Assembly: GCA_963822825.1 (NCBI GenBank)
Contig: CAWGIW010000003.1
Coordinates: 124,001 to 188,000 of the forward strand
DNA from: JAWWPY01 sp963822825
GTDB taxonomy: Bacteria; Actinomycetota; Actinomycetes; Streptosporangiales; Streptosporangiaceae
Direction of reading: 5' to 3'
DNA: 64,000 nucleotides
Positions 8,135-16,681 of the stretch are shown piece by piece. The notes beneath the pieces are model-generated. The model saw only the letters and a program-made list of their open reading frames with translations, was not told the DNA's origin and searched no databases. Position numbers and translations under genes: made by a program. Each line of letters opens with the position of its first letter. The stretch's first letter is position 1.

Positions 8135-8996
8135 CTAGCTGAGCTGAGGGCCGTAACTTGCGATCATCGTCGCGATGATCTCACGTGTTGCACCGGGGCT
8201 CGCAGCCAGATGGATCAATGTCCTGAATGTCATGTTGTACACCTCGACTTCGTGAGCGTCCGTAATGTACATGTCCCCGGTAAGGCCCTCGATGAAGACG
8301 ACGTCGGAGACGGTGGGCAGCGCGAACCTCAGGATGATGAACTTGTTGTTCCCTGCGGGCAGGGCACCTGCGTCGTAGGGAATTACCCGGAGTGTGACGC
8401 TAGGCAGAGCAGCCAGCTCCAGCAGCCGCTGGAGCTGAGCACGCATGATGGCAGGGCTACCGACCACGCGATGCAACACGGACTCGTCCACGACCGCCTG
8501 GAAGTGGGGTGGTTGCTCGGAGAAAAGGAGCTGCTGTCTGGCCATCCGCCCCTCCACGCGCTGTTTGACGACCTCCGGCACCCACCTTGGTACCGCTGCG
8601 CGGACCACTGCGCGCGCATAGTCAGGAGTCTGAAGCAGGCCCGGCATGATACCGAGGCCGTAGTCGCTGATCGATGTCGCTTCCGCCTCCAGGCCTACAT
8701 ACGTGGAGTAGGGCAGGCCAAGGGGCTGCCAACGGGTTCGCTGCTTGCTTGCGCGGGCGAGTTCCGTAAGGTGCTGACGTTGCTCGCCGTCAACCCCATA
8801 AAGGTCGCACAGATGGCGGATGTCCTGTGCGCTAACGCCGCGTTGGCCAGTCTCAAGACGGCTTACCTTAGAGGAACTGACCTGGAGGCGGTCGGCGACT
8901 TGGTTGAACGGTCCAACCCCTTTCGGTCCTGAGCGCCCTGAGCAACGCCCCGAGCTCGCGGCGGCGGACTGTCGGGTTGCTGCCGGTAGTCGGCAC
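8135..8996 (-). pseudogene. XRE/DUF5753 regulator, frameshifted
   Basis: Partner of the DUF397 gene. The N-terminal segment NPTVRRRELGALLRALRTER is in one frame; the rest of the HTH (NQVADRLQVSSSKVSRLETG, then DIRHLCDLYGVD) and the DUF5753 domain (GLLQTPDYARAV, VVDESVLHRVVG, IASYGPQLS) continue in another. The break is near 8905-8912, within the first helix of the HTH, and looks like a single-base change. The GTG at 8996 is the likely start, with AGGGG about 10 bases upstream. Downstream of the break the protein is intact, so either a recent mutation or a sequencing indel explains it. Confidence 0.75.
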
Positions 8997-9005
8997 TCCA
9001 GCCAC

Positions 9006-9542
9006 GCCCCTTTCTTTGGGCGTCCAGTGCATCACAACCAGGAAGAGGCGAGCAGAGACTGTCGCCGCAAGTTTAACGAGCAATTGCCGAGTTGAGTTGG
9101 CACTTGCCAGTTTGGCTAACCAAAGTCACCATTGAAGCAGAACCAGGCAGCGTCCTCAAGACTGGCTCGGACAGCGGTCAGCAGGTGGCACACGGCCACT
9201 GGATAAGTCGCTCGCCAGGCGACCGAGCCTAGCGACGGAGAGGAGGAGGTGCCTATGGCCCCATCGGGCCCGGGAGTTCGCAGCAAAGCCCCCGAAGGAC
9301 ACAACACGCAGCACACGCATGCGGTGGCACGCACAGGCGGGGTCCCTGAAAGCCCGTAACACAAAGGCACGGCCGATGTTCGCACCATCGACCGTGCCTA
9401 TCACACCGAAACCCAGCCCTAGCAAGCAGGGTCAGCGCTGAGGATCATGTTACCGGCCTCGTGACGGGATGCAACAGTCGCAGATCGGCCCGACGACCTT
9501 CCTCAGCCTGACCCACCTGGATGGCGGCAGTCAGGAGGAAAA
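9006..9542. other. Gene-free interval, with one hairpin
   Basis: About 540 bases between divergent genes. No coding similarity was recognised on either strand. An imperfect inverted repeat at 9366-9398 (13-base arms GGCACGGCCGATG and CATCGACCGTGCC, one mismatch, 7-base loop) could be a terminator or attenuator. AGGAGG at 9533-9538 is the ribosome-binding site of the small gene that follows. Confidence 0.45.
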
Positions 9543-9716
9543 ATGTTCGTCACCCAAGCAACGGCTCAGGAAGTCGAGCATGCCAGAGCGGTCCTTGTGC
9601 TCATCGCGGTGGGCATCGTGGTCTTCTGGCGCGTGGCAGTCCGCGTCCTGCTCGCGATCGTCATAGTCGCGGTCAGCGCAGGAGCACTCGTGCTCCTGCA
9701 GTGGATGCACCGGTAG
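9543..9716 (+). CDS. Small single-span membrane protein
   Basis: 57 residues (MFVTQATAQEVEHARAV, then a hydrophobic stretch to LLQWMHR). AGGAGG lies 4 bases before the ATG. Two adjacent hydrophobic runs, VLVLIAVGIVVFW and VLLAIVIVAVSAGALVLL, are separated by RVAVR, so it is either one long or two short membrane spans. Similar short proteins occur in Streptomyces without known function. Below the length that gene finders usually accept, but the initiation site and composition are convincing. Confidence 0.6.
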   Translation: MFVTQATAQEVEHARAVLVLIAVGIVVFWRVAVRVLLAIVIVAVSAGALVLLQWMHR

Positions 9717-9888
9717 TCCAGGAATCCCGCCGGTCAACTGTCATCAGCCCGCTAAGGCAGTTGAACCGGCGGCGCACCGCCCGCGGCCGGGTCCTCGACG
9801 GCAAGGCGATTCGCCATTTCCCTGCCGTGATGTGACCCCAAGGTTGGGTATTCGGCCGTGGCACCATGACTTCAGCGGGTTGGCGAGG

Positions 9889-10758
9889 ATGGTTACCGAG
9901 GTGGCTGAGGTGAGTCGTGCAGCTAACGCCGCGCAGGCGCAGCGCTGGAACGGCGAGAGCGGCCGATACTGGATCACCCATCGTGAGCGGCACCTGGCCG
10001 AGCACCGCCACCTCATCCCTCACCTGTTCGGTGCCGCGAAGATCTCTCCGGGGGAACGTGTGCTGGACGTTGGTTGCGGCTGCGGCGCGACGACGATCAC
10101 GGCGGCCCGCGCTGCAGGCGGTGGGCCTGGTTTGGGCGGCTGCTCTATCGGCCTGGATCTTTCCGGCCCCATGCTGGAGGTCGCGCGGCGACTTGCCGCG
10201 CAGGCCGAGTTAACCAACGCTAGATTCGTGCAGGGCGACGCCCAGGCCTGCCCGCTACGCCAGGATTCCTGCGACGTGATGATCAGTAGCTTCGGCGTGA
10301 TGTTCTTCGACGACCCGGCTGCGGCATTCGCACGTCTCGCCGCCACGCTGCGCCACGGCGGTCGTCTGGCCTTCTTGTGCTGGCAGGACGACATGCACAA
10401 TGAACTATTCGCGATTCCGCTCCATGCCTTCGGCACCCATACGCAACTGCCGGGCCCCACCGTTGGCGACCTGTTCGTCAACCCACGGCATATCACCGAC
10501 CTGCTGTCCCAGACTGGCTGGAAGAATACCCAGATCGATGACATCACCGAGCCGGCCTGGGTAGGTTCCAACGTCGCTGACGTAATGACTTACGTCAGCG
10601 GTATGCCCATGATCCGCAGCCTCGCGGCCAACCTTAGAGACGAGGCACTGAATGACCAAGTACTGGCCGCCATCGCTGAACAATACGCTGAGCTCCAGCG
10701 CCCCGACGGGGTATGGGTCCGCGCCGCCGCCTGGCTCGTCACCGCCCACCGCGCCTGA
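9889..10758 (+). CDS. Class I SAM-dependent methyltransferase
   Basis: About 289 residues. SAM-binding motif I is ERVLDVGCGCGATTI; motif II region GLDLSGPMLEVARR; then VQGDAQACPLRQDSCDVMIS and the post-motif FARLAATLRHGGRLAFLCW. This is the Methyltransf_11/25 fold of UbiE-like small-molecule methyltransferases; the substrate is not identifiable. The ATG at 9889 is preferred because homologues begin just before the AAQAQRWNG block; an upstream start at 9832 would add 19 residues. It is followed closely by a decayed ATPase gene on the same strand. Confidence 0.8.
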   Translation: MVTEVAEVSRAANAAQAQRWNGESGRYWITHRERHLAEHRHLIPHLFGAAKISPGERVLDVGCGCGATTITAARAAGGGPGLGGCSIGLDLSGPMLEVARRLAAQAELTNARFVQGDAQACPLRQDSCDVMISSFGVMFFDDPAAAFARLAATLRHGGRLAFLCWQDDMHNELFAIPLHAFGTHTQLPGPTVGDLFVNPRHITDLLSQTGWKNTQIDDITEPAWVGSNVADVMTYVSGMPMIRSLAANLRDEALNDQVLAAIAEQYAELQRPDGVWVRAAAWLVTAHRA

Positions 10759-10776
10759 CGAACCCCATCTGCCTCG

Positions 10777-11171
10777 GTGGAGGTCACCGCGCAAGTAGCC
10801 ATACGCGCCTACACGTTCAGCAACACCGTCGAGTCAGTCCCGAAGGCGCGACGGTCGGCCCATAAAATCCTCTGTGCCTGCAAGTACGACAGTGATCTGA
10901 TCGATAAGGCACTTCTCTGCACATCGGAACTAGTCACGAATGCCGTAATGCACGCGACAATCGCACCTACCTTCACAGTTCTCTGTCGGTTGCAGATCGA
11001 CATGATGACAATTGGCGTCGTTACCGTTGCCCCCTTCCGCGCAAGCTCGGTATCTGCGAAGAGGATGGCTTCGGCCGTGCCTCCTTTTAGTCGAGTCGCT
11101 GTCTGACGAGTGGGGGGATTGAGACGCCTAGACACGGCAAGATGGACTTTGCCCTCAGGGTTTCCTGTTGA
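10777..11171 (+). pseudogene. Decayed RsbW-like ATP-binding protein
   Basis: The first half is intact: KARRSAHKILCACKYD, then the N box LLCTSELVTNAVMHA. After about residue 77 the frame is lost, but fragments of the family's second half survive in the other two frames: LGICEEDGFGR, then LLLVESLSDEWG, then RHGKMDFALRVS. At least two indels are needed to join them. This is the same family as the gene at 6147-6650. The absence of a continuous glycine box means no functional ATPase can be made as the sequence stands. Confidence 0.65.
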
Positions 11172-11334
11172 GCTACACGAATCAAAGACCACCCCATGCT
11201 TCACATAAGCCGGGACTATCGGCATGCTTCAAAGTCATCCTAGGCGTCTTTATTTGGTCGGCCCTTTTCGCGTGCAGCATGGCTGTGAGAGGGTCGGGCT
11301 TCTCGTCACGTCGCGTCTACGCTAGGGGATTGCT
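11172..11334. promoter_or_regulatory. Upstream region of mazG-like copy 2
   Basis: The 40 bases before the ATG resemble those before copy 1: GGCTTCTCGTCACGTCGCGTCTAC here against CGCTTCTCGTGACGTCGGCTATCC there. The duplication therefore included leader DNA as well as the gene. AGGGGAT, 5 to 11 bases from the ATG, is the likely ribosome-binding site. Farther upstream the two regions do not match. Confidence 0.45.
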
Positions 11335-12060
11335 ATGTCAACGACGTTCAGCCAGCGTGATGACGGGGTCTCAAACTGCTTGGACGGTCCCATGGACATA
11401 GCCGCCGCTGTCGCTGAGTTTCATATGGCGTTTAATCTGCCGGTGCGGCAACTTCCCAGCGCTGAAATCGATCACGCTCTGGCCAGGCTCCGCGTTGCCC
11501 TGCTGGAGGAGGAAGTCGGCGAGTTCGCCGCCACGTCAGAAAATGGCGATCTGGTCGGCATCGCCGACGCGCTGGCCGACATCGTCTATGTCGTCTACGG
11601 CACCGCCCTGACCTACGGCATCGACCTGGATGCGGTCCTGCGCGAGGTGCATAAGTCCAACATGAGCAAGCTCGGCAGCGACGGGAAACCGCTCATCCGG
11701 GAGGACGGCAAGGTCCTCAAATCGGATCAGTACTTCCCTCCCGACATCACGTCGATCCTCAGCCCCAAGCCCACTGAGCGCCGCCGAAGGCCCCGAACCG
11801 CGGCGAGCGTATTGCGAGGGCCCGATCAGTCCTCCGAGGCCATTTCAACGGGCGTTCCGGAGTGCGTTGGACAGGGGTTCGGAGAGCGGGACGGTCCGGG
11901 GCAGCCGTGTCCCGTCGAAGTAGCTGGGTTTGTGCTGGCGCAGCAACTGTTCGCCGTCGGTCTCCCAGGAGAAGCCGCGCTTGCGCTTGAGGAGCTTGGT
12001 GAAGACCGTGCTGGCCTTAGCCGGATCGCGGTCGGCGAGCCGCCGCAGCGGTTCGGGTGA
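11335..12060 (+). CDS. MazG-like nucleotide pyrophosphohydrolase (copy 2), extended C-terminus
   Basis: Residues 1 to about 143 are a full MazG/PRA-PH domain, about five in six residues identical to the gene at 2800 (by eye), with the same EEEVGEF and DALADIVYV metal sites and KSNMSKLGSDGKP tail. After LKSDQYFPPDITSILSPKP the two copies diverge: copy 1 stops within a few codons, whereas copy 2 runs on for about 95 codons, the last 72 of which are antisense to the convergent gene at 11845-12963. The extension has no recognisable domain and probably reflects loss of the native stop at a rearrangement junction. Both copies keep the catalytic residues, so both are likely active. Confidence 0.8.
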   Translation: MSTTFSQRDDGVSNCLDGPMDIAAAVAEFHMAFNLPVRQLPSAEIDHALARLRVALLEEEVGEFAATSENGDLVGIADALADIVYVVYGTALTYGIDLDAVLREVHKSNMSKLGSDGKPLIREDGKVLKSDQYFPPDITSILSPKPTERRRRPRTAASVLRGPDQSSEAISTGVPECVGQGFGERDGPGQPCPVEVAGFVLAQQLFAVGLPGEAALALEELGEDRAGLSRIAVGEPPQRFG

Positions 12061-12963
12061 GGTCTCCGGGTCGCGCAGGAAGCCGGACAGGGTTTCACGG
12101 TAGCGGGCGCGGGAGATCAGCCCCGGAGTGCTGAACAGTTCCTCCAGGAGGTGATACCAGGGGTAGAAGCTCAGCCCTTCGCCCGCGGCGAAGTGGATGG
12201 CGACGCTGTCGGCGGCGAGCACGTCGTCCGGGAGGTCCAGGGACGCCAGCTCGGGCGGTTCCGCGCCGGGACGGGCCTGCTGGGCCAGGTGGCGGTGGAA
12301 CGCTTCGACCTTGCCGGGCACCTCGGCACCGGGGACGACGATGAGGTCGGCGCCGAACAAGCCGACGAACGTCTCGTGGTGCAGGGCCAGCGTGCGGCGG
12401 GCTTCGGCGAGCTTAGCCGGGTTGCGGAAGACGGCTTCGGGGGAGTGCATCGCCAGCTCGGCGGCGCCCGCCAGTATCTCGTCACGGGCCGAGGCGGGGA
12501 AGACGGACGGATTGCCCGAGACCATCCAGTCCTCGCCGGCGCGCACCAGCCGCCCGACAAAGATCATGCCTTTCTTCAACGGCTTGAACGGGCGGCGTCC
12601 CAGATTAGACCGGGCTCGGTAGGTGAGCTCATCCAGCAAATTGACCAGCATCAGGGCGTCGCCGTCCTTGCCGGCGACGTCGAAGGCGCCTTCGACGACG
12701 TCCTGCCAGCCCAGCAGCATCTCCCGTTCGGCGTCGGTCAGCTCCGGGTGGGCCGCGGCGAACGCCTCGACCACGGTGGTTCCCGACGGGAGCCGGTGCT
12801 GCAACGCGAAGTGGTCGAGGACCATGGAGAACTCCGACTCATCGGTCACCCCGGTGGGGAAGCTCTCCGCGATCACCGCCGACAGCTCACGATCGAAGCG
12901 GGGCGACAGGGCGAACTCCACCAGCATCGGCTTGAGGCGTCCGGCCCGTTCCACCAAATCCAC
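11845..12963 (-). CDS. Conserved hypothetical protein
   Basis: 372 residues starting at a GTG with AGGAGG 6 bases upstream (MDLVERAGRLKPM). It is acidic and mostly helical in appearance, with a repeated proline-poor pattern and no signal peptide or membrane span. Blocks that look conserved include KKGMIFVGRLVRAGEDW, MHSPEAVFRNPAKLAEARR, GEGLSFYPWYHLLEE and the basic C-terminus RDPAKASTVFTKLLKRKRG. I do not recognise the family. It lies 88 bases downstream of the second MmgE/PrpD gene on the same strand and may belong to that transcription unit or be independent. Confidence 0.65.
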   Translation of the reverse strand: MDLVERAGRLKPMLVEFALSPRFDRELSAVIAESFPTGVTDESEFSMVLDHFALQHRLPSGTTVVEAFAAAHPELTDAEREMLLGWQDVVEGAFDVAGKDGDALMLVNLLDELTYRARSNLGRRPFKPLKKGMIFVGRLVRAGEDWMVSGNPSVFPASARDEILAGAAELAMHSPEAVFRNPAKLAEARRTLALHHETFVGLFGADLIVVPGAEVPGKVEAFHRHLAQQARPGAEPPELASLDLPDDVLAADSVAIHFAAGEGLSFYPWYHLLEELFSTPGLISRARYRETLSGFLRDPETSPEPLRRLADRDPAKASTVFTKLLKRKRGFSWETDGEQLLRQHKPSYFDGTRLPRTVPLSEPLSNALRNAR

Positions 12964-13050
12964 GCCATACCTCCTGCTTCCGGGCGGCAATGTTGCGGCG
13001 ACCCTATCCAGGCCCAGCGGCCGGCGTGAGGTGAATTGGGCGGCTCGGGG

Positions 13051-14412
13051 CTAGCCGTCGCCTATCGCGGTCCAGGCGAACAGGGCTTCCGGGGAGTCGG
13101 CCTCGTCCAGCGCCCAGATCGCCTTGACGAGCGCGTCCGCGTCCGCGTCGGTGATCATCGACGCGGCCTGGCCACGGAACTTTCCCTCCAGCTCGCGGTC
13201 GCTCATCGGGTTCTTGGCGTGCCCCCGGTAGTAGCGCACGACCGCCGATTCCTGGCTGCCGTCCGCGAAGGCGACCGTGACCCGGTTCATGCAGGCTTCC
13301 GGCCACGCCGCCATGCACTCTGCGTCCACCTCGACGGTGAGCACGTCGAGGAGCCGCCGGATCTCGGGGTCTGCGAGCTGAGATTCGTCCAGGTCCTCGC
13401 GGTTGACGGTGCCGCGGGCCAGCGCACAGGCCACGACGTAGGGGATGGAGTGGTCCGCGGTCTCCCGCGTGGCCGGGTGCCACTTCTCGGCGTCCCCCGC
13501 CATCACCGTCTTCCCAAGCTCGAAGGTGCCCACCTCGACCGCCACCGGGACCCGCCCGTTCCACTGGGCGCGCAGGTCGAGGGCGGCCTGGATGGCCCCT
13601 TGGGAGAAGTAGCCGCTCGGGAAGGCCTTGACGTGACACCCCAGGATGGCGGGGCCGCCGGTCGCGCCGAGCCAGCGCATGTCCGGCTCGCCACCGGTCA
13701 CCTGGAACAGCCCGCCCCGCCCGGTGAACGGGCCCGGCGGCCCGGTAATGCCCGCGGCCGCCAGTTCCGCGGCGAACACGCCGTTCCGGCAGGCGTTGCC
13801 GGCGGCGCAGCCCTTCCACATCGAGAGCTCGCCCAGCCGGGTCGCCTGGAGGGAGAGGTTCGCGGTCACCGCGAGGGACAGCGCGTGCCGGGTCTGCTCG
13901 CGGGACAGCCCGTTGGCCACCGCGGCCGCGGCGGCGCTCGCGACCGCGCCGTTCAGCACGTGGTCGATCTGCTCCACGCCGAGTTGGGTGGCGTCGGTCA
14001 GCCGGCAGAACACCTCATACCCGACGAGGACGGCGCGCAGGATGAGCTCACCGGGTATCTCCTGCTCGCCGAGCCGCGCCATCGCGGCCGGGATGTAATC
14101 GCTCGGGTGGCCCACGCCCACCGCGGCATTATGGGTGTCGTTGAAGTCAAGGAAGCGGATCATGGCACTGTTCGCGAATGCCGCGGCGTCCGGATGCAGG
14201 CTTTCTTCGATGCCGAACGCGCGCGTGCCACCTGGCTTGACCCGGCGCCGGCTGACCTGCCGGATGATCGCCGGGGCGCGTTCGCGGTAGCCACCCAGAG
14301 CGCAGCCGACCGAGTCGAGCAGCATCCGCTTGGCGGCGTGCAGCGCCTCGCCCGGCTGCGGGCCGCGGCCCTGGTCGATGATGTCCCCCAGGGCGTGCAG
14401 TACCTCGTCCAT
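13051..14412 (-). CDS. MmgE/PrpD family protein (second of pair)
   Basis: 453 residues. Family features: MLLDSVGCALGGY near the N-terminus, AMIRFLDFNDTH, GHPSDYIPAAMA, SLAVTANLSLQATR, ELSMWKGCAAGNACRNG, and VKAFPSGYFSQGAIQAAL. MmgE/PrpD proteins include 2-methylcitrate dehydratase and iminodisuccinate epimerase; they dehydrate or isomerise di- and tricarboxylic acids in the cytoplasm. Without a neighbouring prpB or prpC, methylcitrate is not a safe substrate assignment. It starts 25 bases after the previous prpD-type gene, so the two are co-transcribed and may work as consecutive or paired subunits. Confidence 0.85.
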   Translation of the reverse strand: MDEVLHALGDIIDQGRGPQPGEALHAAKRMLLDSVGCALGGYRERAPAIIRQVSRRRVKPGGTRAFGIEESLHPDAAAFANSAMIRFLDFNDTHNAAVGVGHPSDYIPAAMARLGEQEIPGELILRAVLVGYEVFCRLTDATQLGVEQIDHVLNGAVASAAAAAVANGLSREQTRHALSLAVTANLSLQATRLGELSMWKGCAAGNACRNGVFAAELAAAGITGPPGPFTGRGGLFQVTGGEPDMRWLGATGGPAILGCHVKAFPSGYFSQGAIQAALDLRAQWNGRVPVAVEVGTFELGKTVMAGDAEKWHPATRETADHSIPYVVACALARGTVNREDLDESQLADPEIRRLLDVLTVEVDAECMAAWPEACMNRVTVAFADGSQESAVVRYYRGHAKNPMSDRELEGKFRGQAASMITDADADALVKAIWALDEADSPEALFAWTAIGDG

Positions 14413-14437
14413 GACGTGAAGCTCCCGTCGTCGGTGA

Positions 14438-15874
14438 TCACTCGGCCGGGTTGACGCTGCCCGCCAGCTGGTGCTCGTCAGCCCGCGCGGACAGCAAGCC
14501 GACGATGGCCCGCACGTCCGGCTGGGATTCCAGGCCGAGGATGAGGTCGGCGGCCCGCCGCCCGGCGCCGGTGTCGATGCCGCCCGCCTTCAGGCAGCCG
14601 GTGAACTTCTCCAGGAGCTCGGCCTCGCTCATGGGATTGGCCGGGCTGCCCTTGCCGAACGCGGCGCGCGTGGTGAACTCGCGGCCGTCCTTCATGCGCA
14701 CCCGGATGATGCTGGTCATGGTGTGGTACCCGGCCTCGTCGGCCTCTGGGTCCACGTGGAAGTTCACCTTCTCGATGGTGGCCCGCACCTCGGGGTCGCG
14801 CACCACCTCGTCACGGAACTCGGCGAGCCCGGCGCGGTCGCGCAGCAGCAGGATGGCGATGCAGAACTCCATGCTGAACTTGGCGGCCAGGTGGTCGGCG
14901 GGCCGGTGGTGGATCAGCGCGTTCGGCATATGGCGGTTGGTGCCCACGCTGATGTCCGCGACGTCTTCAGCCCGCAGGTCATGGGCCCGCTTCAGGTCGA
15001 GGAACGCGGTCATCGCCGGGTGGGTCAGCGAGCCCGACGGGAAGGGCTTGATGGACACTCCGGGGTCGGCGAACGTCCACGGGGCACCCAGCCGGTCAGC
15101 GATCTTGCCGGGGTCATAGCCGCCCCCGGCGGCGCTGAAGAACCCCCGGCGGGCTTCCAGGATGTCGGGCGCGGTGGTGAAGCCGTGCCCGGCCAGGCTC
15201 GCGGCCAGCAGGCCGCCTTCCGCGGCGTGCCCGGCGTGGAACGGCTTGGTCATGGTCCCGAAGTTCTCCCGCAGCCCGGAGGCCTGCGAGCCGGCCAGCG
15301 CGAGCGCGGCCGCGGTCACCGCGTTGTCGTACCCGAGGAGCCGGGCGGCGCCGGCCGCCGCCCCGAACGTGCCGGCGGTCCCCGTCGAGTGGAAGCCCGC
15401 CTCGTAGTGCCGGGGCTTGATGGACTCCGCGATCGCGGACTCTACCTCCACGCCGATCAGGTAGGCGGCGAGCAGGTCCGCGCCGCTGGCGCCGTCCCGC
15501 TCGGCCAGCGCGAGCACCGCGGGCAGCACCGGAGCCGTGGGATGGGTGAGCAGTCCGTAGACCCGGTCCGGCAGGACCGCGAGCTGCGTGTCGTCGTAGT
15601 CATCCGCGTGGATCGCCATGCCGTTCAGGAAGGCGGCGAAGCGCGGCGGGAGCTTCGCGCCGCGGCCGAGCACCGTCGAGGTCCCGGCCCGGCAGTCGTA
15701 GGAGGCTACTTCGGCGGCGGCGATCGCCACACCCTCGGTGCGCGCCCCGGCCACGGCGAGGCCGAAGCCGTCGAGGATGGAGTGCTTGGCTGTCCGGATC
15801 ACCTCGGGCGGGACCGCGTCCAGCGGCGTGCCGGAGACAAACTGACTGACTTTCGCGGTCAGGCCGTCACTCAT
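14438..15874 (-). CDS. MmgE/PrpD family protein (first of pair)
   Basis: 478 residues of the same superfamily as the next gene but clearly diverged: AKHSILDGFGLAVAGARTEG, NGMAIHADDYDDTQ, HPTAPVLPAVLALAER, GTFGAAAGAARLLGYDN, KPFHAGHAAEGGLLAA, and SIKPFPSGSLTHPAMTAF. The position 104 bases downstream of an ABC transporter suggests that the imported compound, or an early derivative, is its substrate; that is inference. The first 32 codons of this gene are present again as an isolated fragment at 28752-28849, with two mismatches in 96 to 98 bases. Confidence 0.85.
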   Translation of the reverse strand: MSDGLTAKVSQFVSGTPLDAVPPEVIRTAKHSILDGFGLAVAGARTEGVAIAAAEVASYDCRAGTSTVLGRGAKLPPRFAAFLNGMAIHADDYDDTQLAVLPDRVYGLLTHPTAPVLPAVLALAERDGASGADLLAAYLIGVEVESAIAESIKPRHYEAGFHSTGTAGTFGAAAGAARLLGYDNAVTAAALALAGSQASGLRENFGTMTKPFHAGHAAEGGLLAASLAGHGFTTAPDILEARRGFFSAAGGGYDPGKIADRLGAPWTFADPGVSIKPFPSGSLTHPAMTAFLDLKRAHDLRAEDVADISVGTNRHMPNALIHHRPADHLAAKFSMEFCIAILLLRDRAGLAEFRDEVVRDPEVRATIEKVNFHVDPEADEAGYHTMTSIIRVRMKDGREFTTRAAFGKGSPANPMSEAELLEKFTGCLKAGGIDTGAGRRAADLILGLESQPDVRAIVGLLSARADEHQLAGSVNPAE

Positions 15875-15978
15875 CTGTTAACTCCGCCTTCCTTTCGGAC
15901 GTCCGCGCTCGCGCCTGGGCCCGCAGCGCGCTGATTACCGCAATCGAGGGCACAGCCTGCCCTTTCCGTCAGATGCGC

Positions 15979-16680
15979 TCATCCGACCAGGATCCGCGCC
16001 ACTTCGGCGTGCCCGCGCAGCTCGGACGCGCTGCCGGACAGCACGTTCCGGCCCTGGGCGAGCAGGCAGACCGAGTCGGCGTGCTCCATGGCCAGCGACG
16101 CGTTCTGCTCCACCACGAGCAAGGCGACGCCGGTGCCGCGGATGCGGTCGATCTGTCCCCACACCCGCTCCGCGTACAGTGGCGACAGGCCCGCGGTCGG
16201 CTCGTCGAGGATCGCGGCCCGCGGCTCGGTCATCAGCAGCCGGGCCAGCGCGAGCATCCGCTGCTGGCCACCGGACAGGGCGCTGGCCTTCTTGTGCTTG
16301 TCGGCGCCCAGGTCGGGGAACAGCTCGAGCACGTGCGCGATGCGCGCCCGCAGGTCGCCCTTGCGGGTGTAGCCGCCCATCTCCAGGTTCTCCTGCACCG
16401 ACATGTCATCGAAGATGTTCGCGAGCTGCGGGAGGTAGCCCAGCCCGCGCCGCACCAGCTTGTGCGGCGCCAGCCCGGTGACCTCCTGGTCGGTGAGGTG
16501 GACATGGCCGCCGCGGATCCGCAGCAGGCCCACGATCGCCTTGGCCAGGGTCAACTTGCCCGCCCCGTTCGGACCGAGGACCACCGTGGTCTGGCCCCGC
16601 TCGGCGGTCACCGCCACGTCGTCCAGAACCGGCGGGCCGTCGTACCCGGCGGTGATGCCCGTGGCGCTCAGGACAGCCAT
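15979..16680 (-). CDS. Branched-chain-amino-acid-type ABC transporter ATPase (LivF-like)
   Basis: 233 residues from the ATG at 16680. ABC ATPase of the LivF class: ABC signature ALSGGQQRML, Walker B AAILDEPTAGLSP, H-loop region replaced as usual for LivF by VVEQNASLAMEHAD. The Walker A motif reads GPNGAGKLT: the Ser or Thr that follows the invariant Lys42 and coordinates magnesium is Leu43, apparently a single C-to-T change in TCG. That substitution should impair ATP hydrolysis unless it is a sequence error. It lies directly downstream of the LivG-like gene (1-base gap) in the same operon. Confidence 0.85.
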   Translation of the reverse strand: MAVLSATGITAGYDGPPVLDDVAVTAERGQTTVVLGPNGAGKLTLAKAIVGLLRIRGGHVHLTDQEVTGLAPHKLVRRGLGYLPQLANIFDDMSVQENLEMGGYTRKGDLRARIAHVLELFPDLGADKHKKASALSGGQQRMLALARLLMTEPRAAILDEPTAGLSPLYAERVWGQIDRIRGTGVALLVVEQNASLAMEHADSVCLLAQGRNVLSGSASELRGHAEVARILVG

Positions 16681-16681
16681 G

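Noticed and set aside
13036..14454. Long plus-strand ORF opposite the second prpD-type gene
   Set aside because: Arg/Gly/Val-rich shadow of a well-supported minus-strand gene; long antisense frames are expected at this GC content. The same applies to 14471-15934, 18668-19528, 19509-20684, 29572-30777, 30774-31988, 46423-47214, 60430-61377 and 62074-63438.
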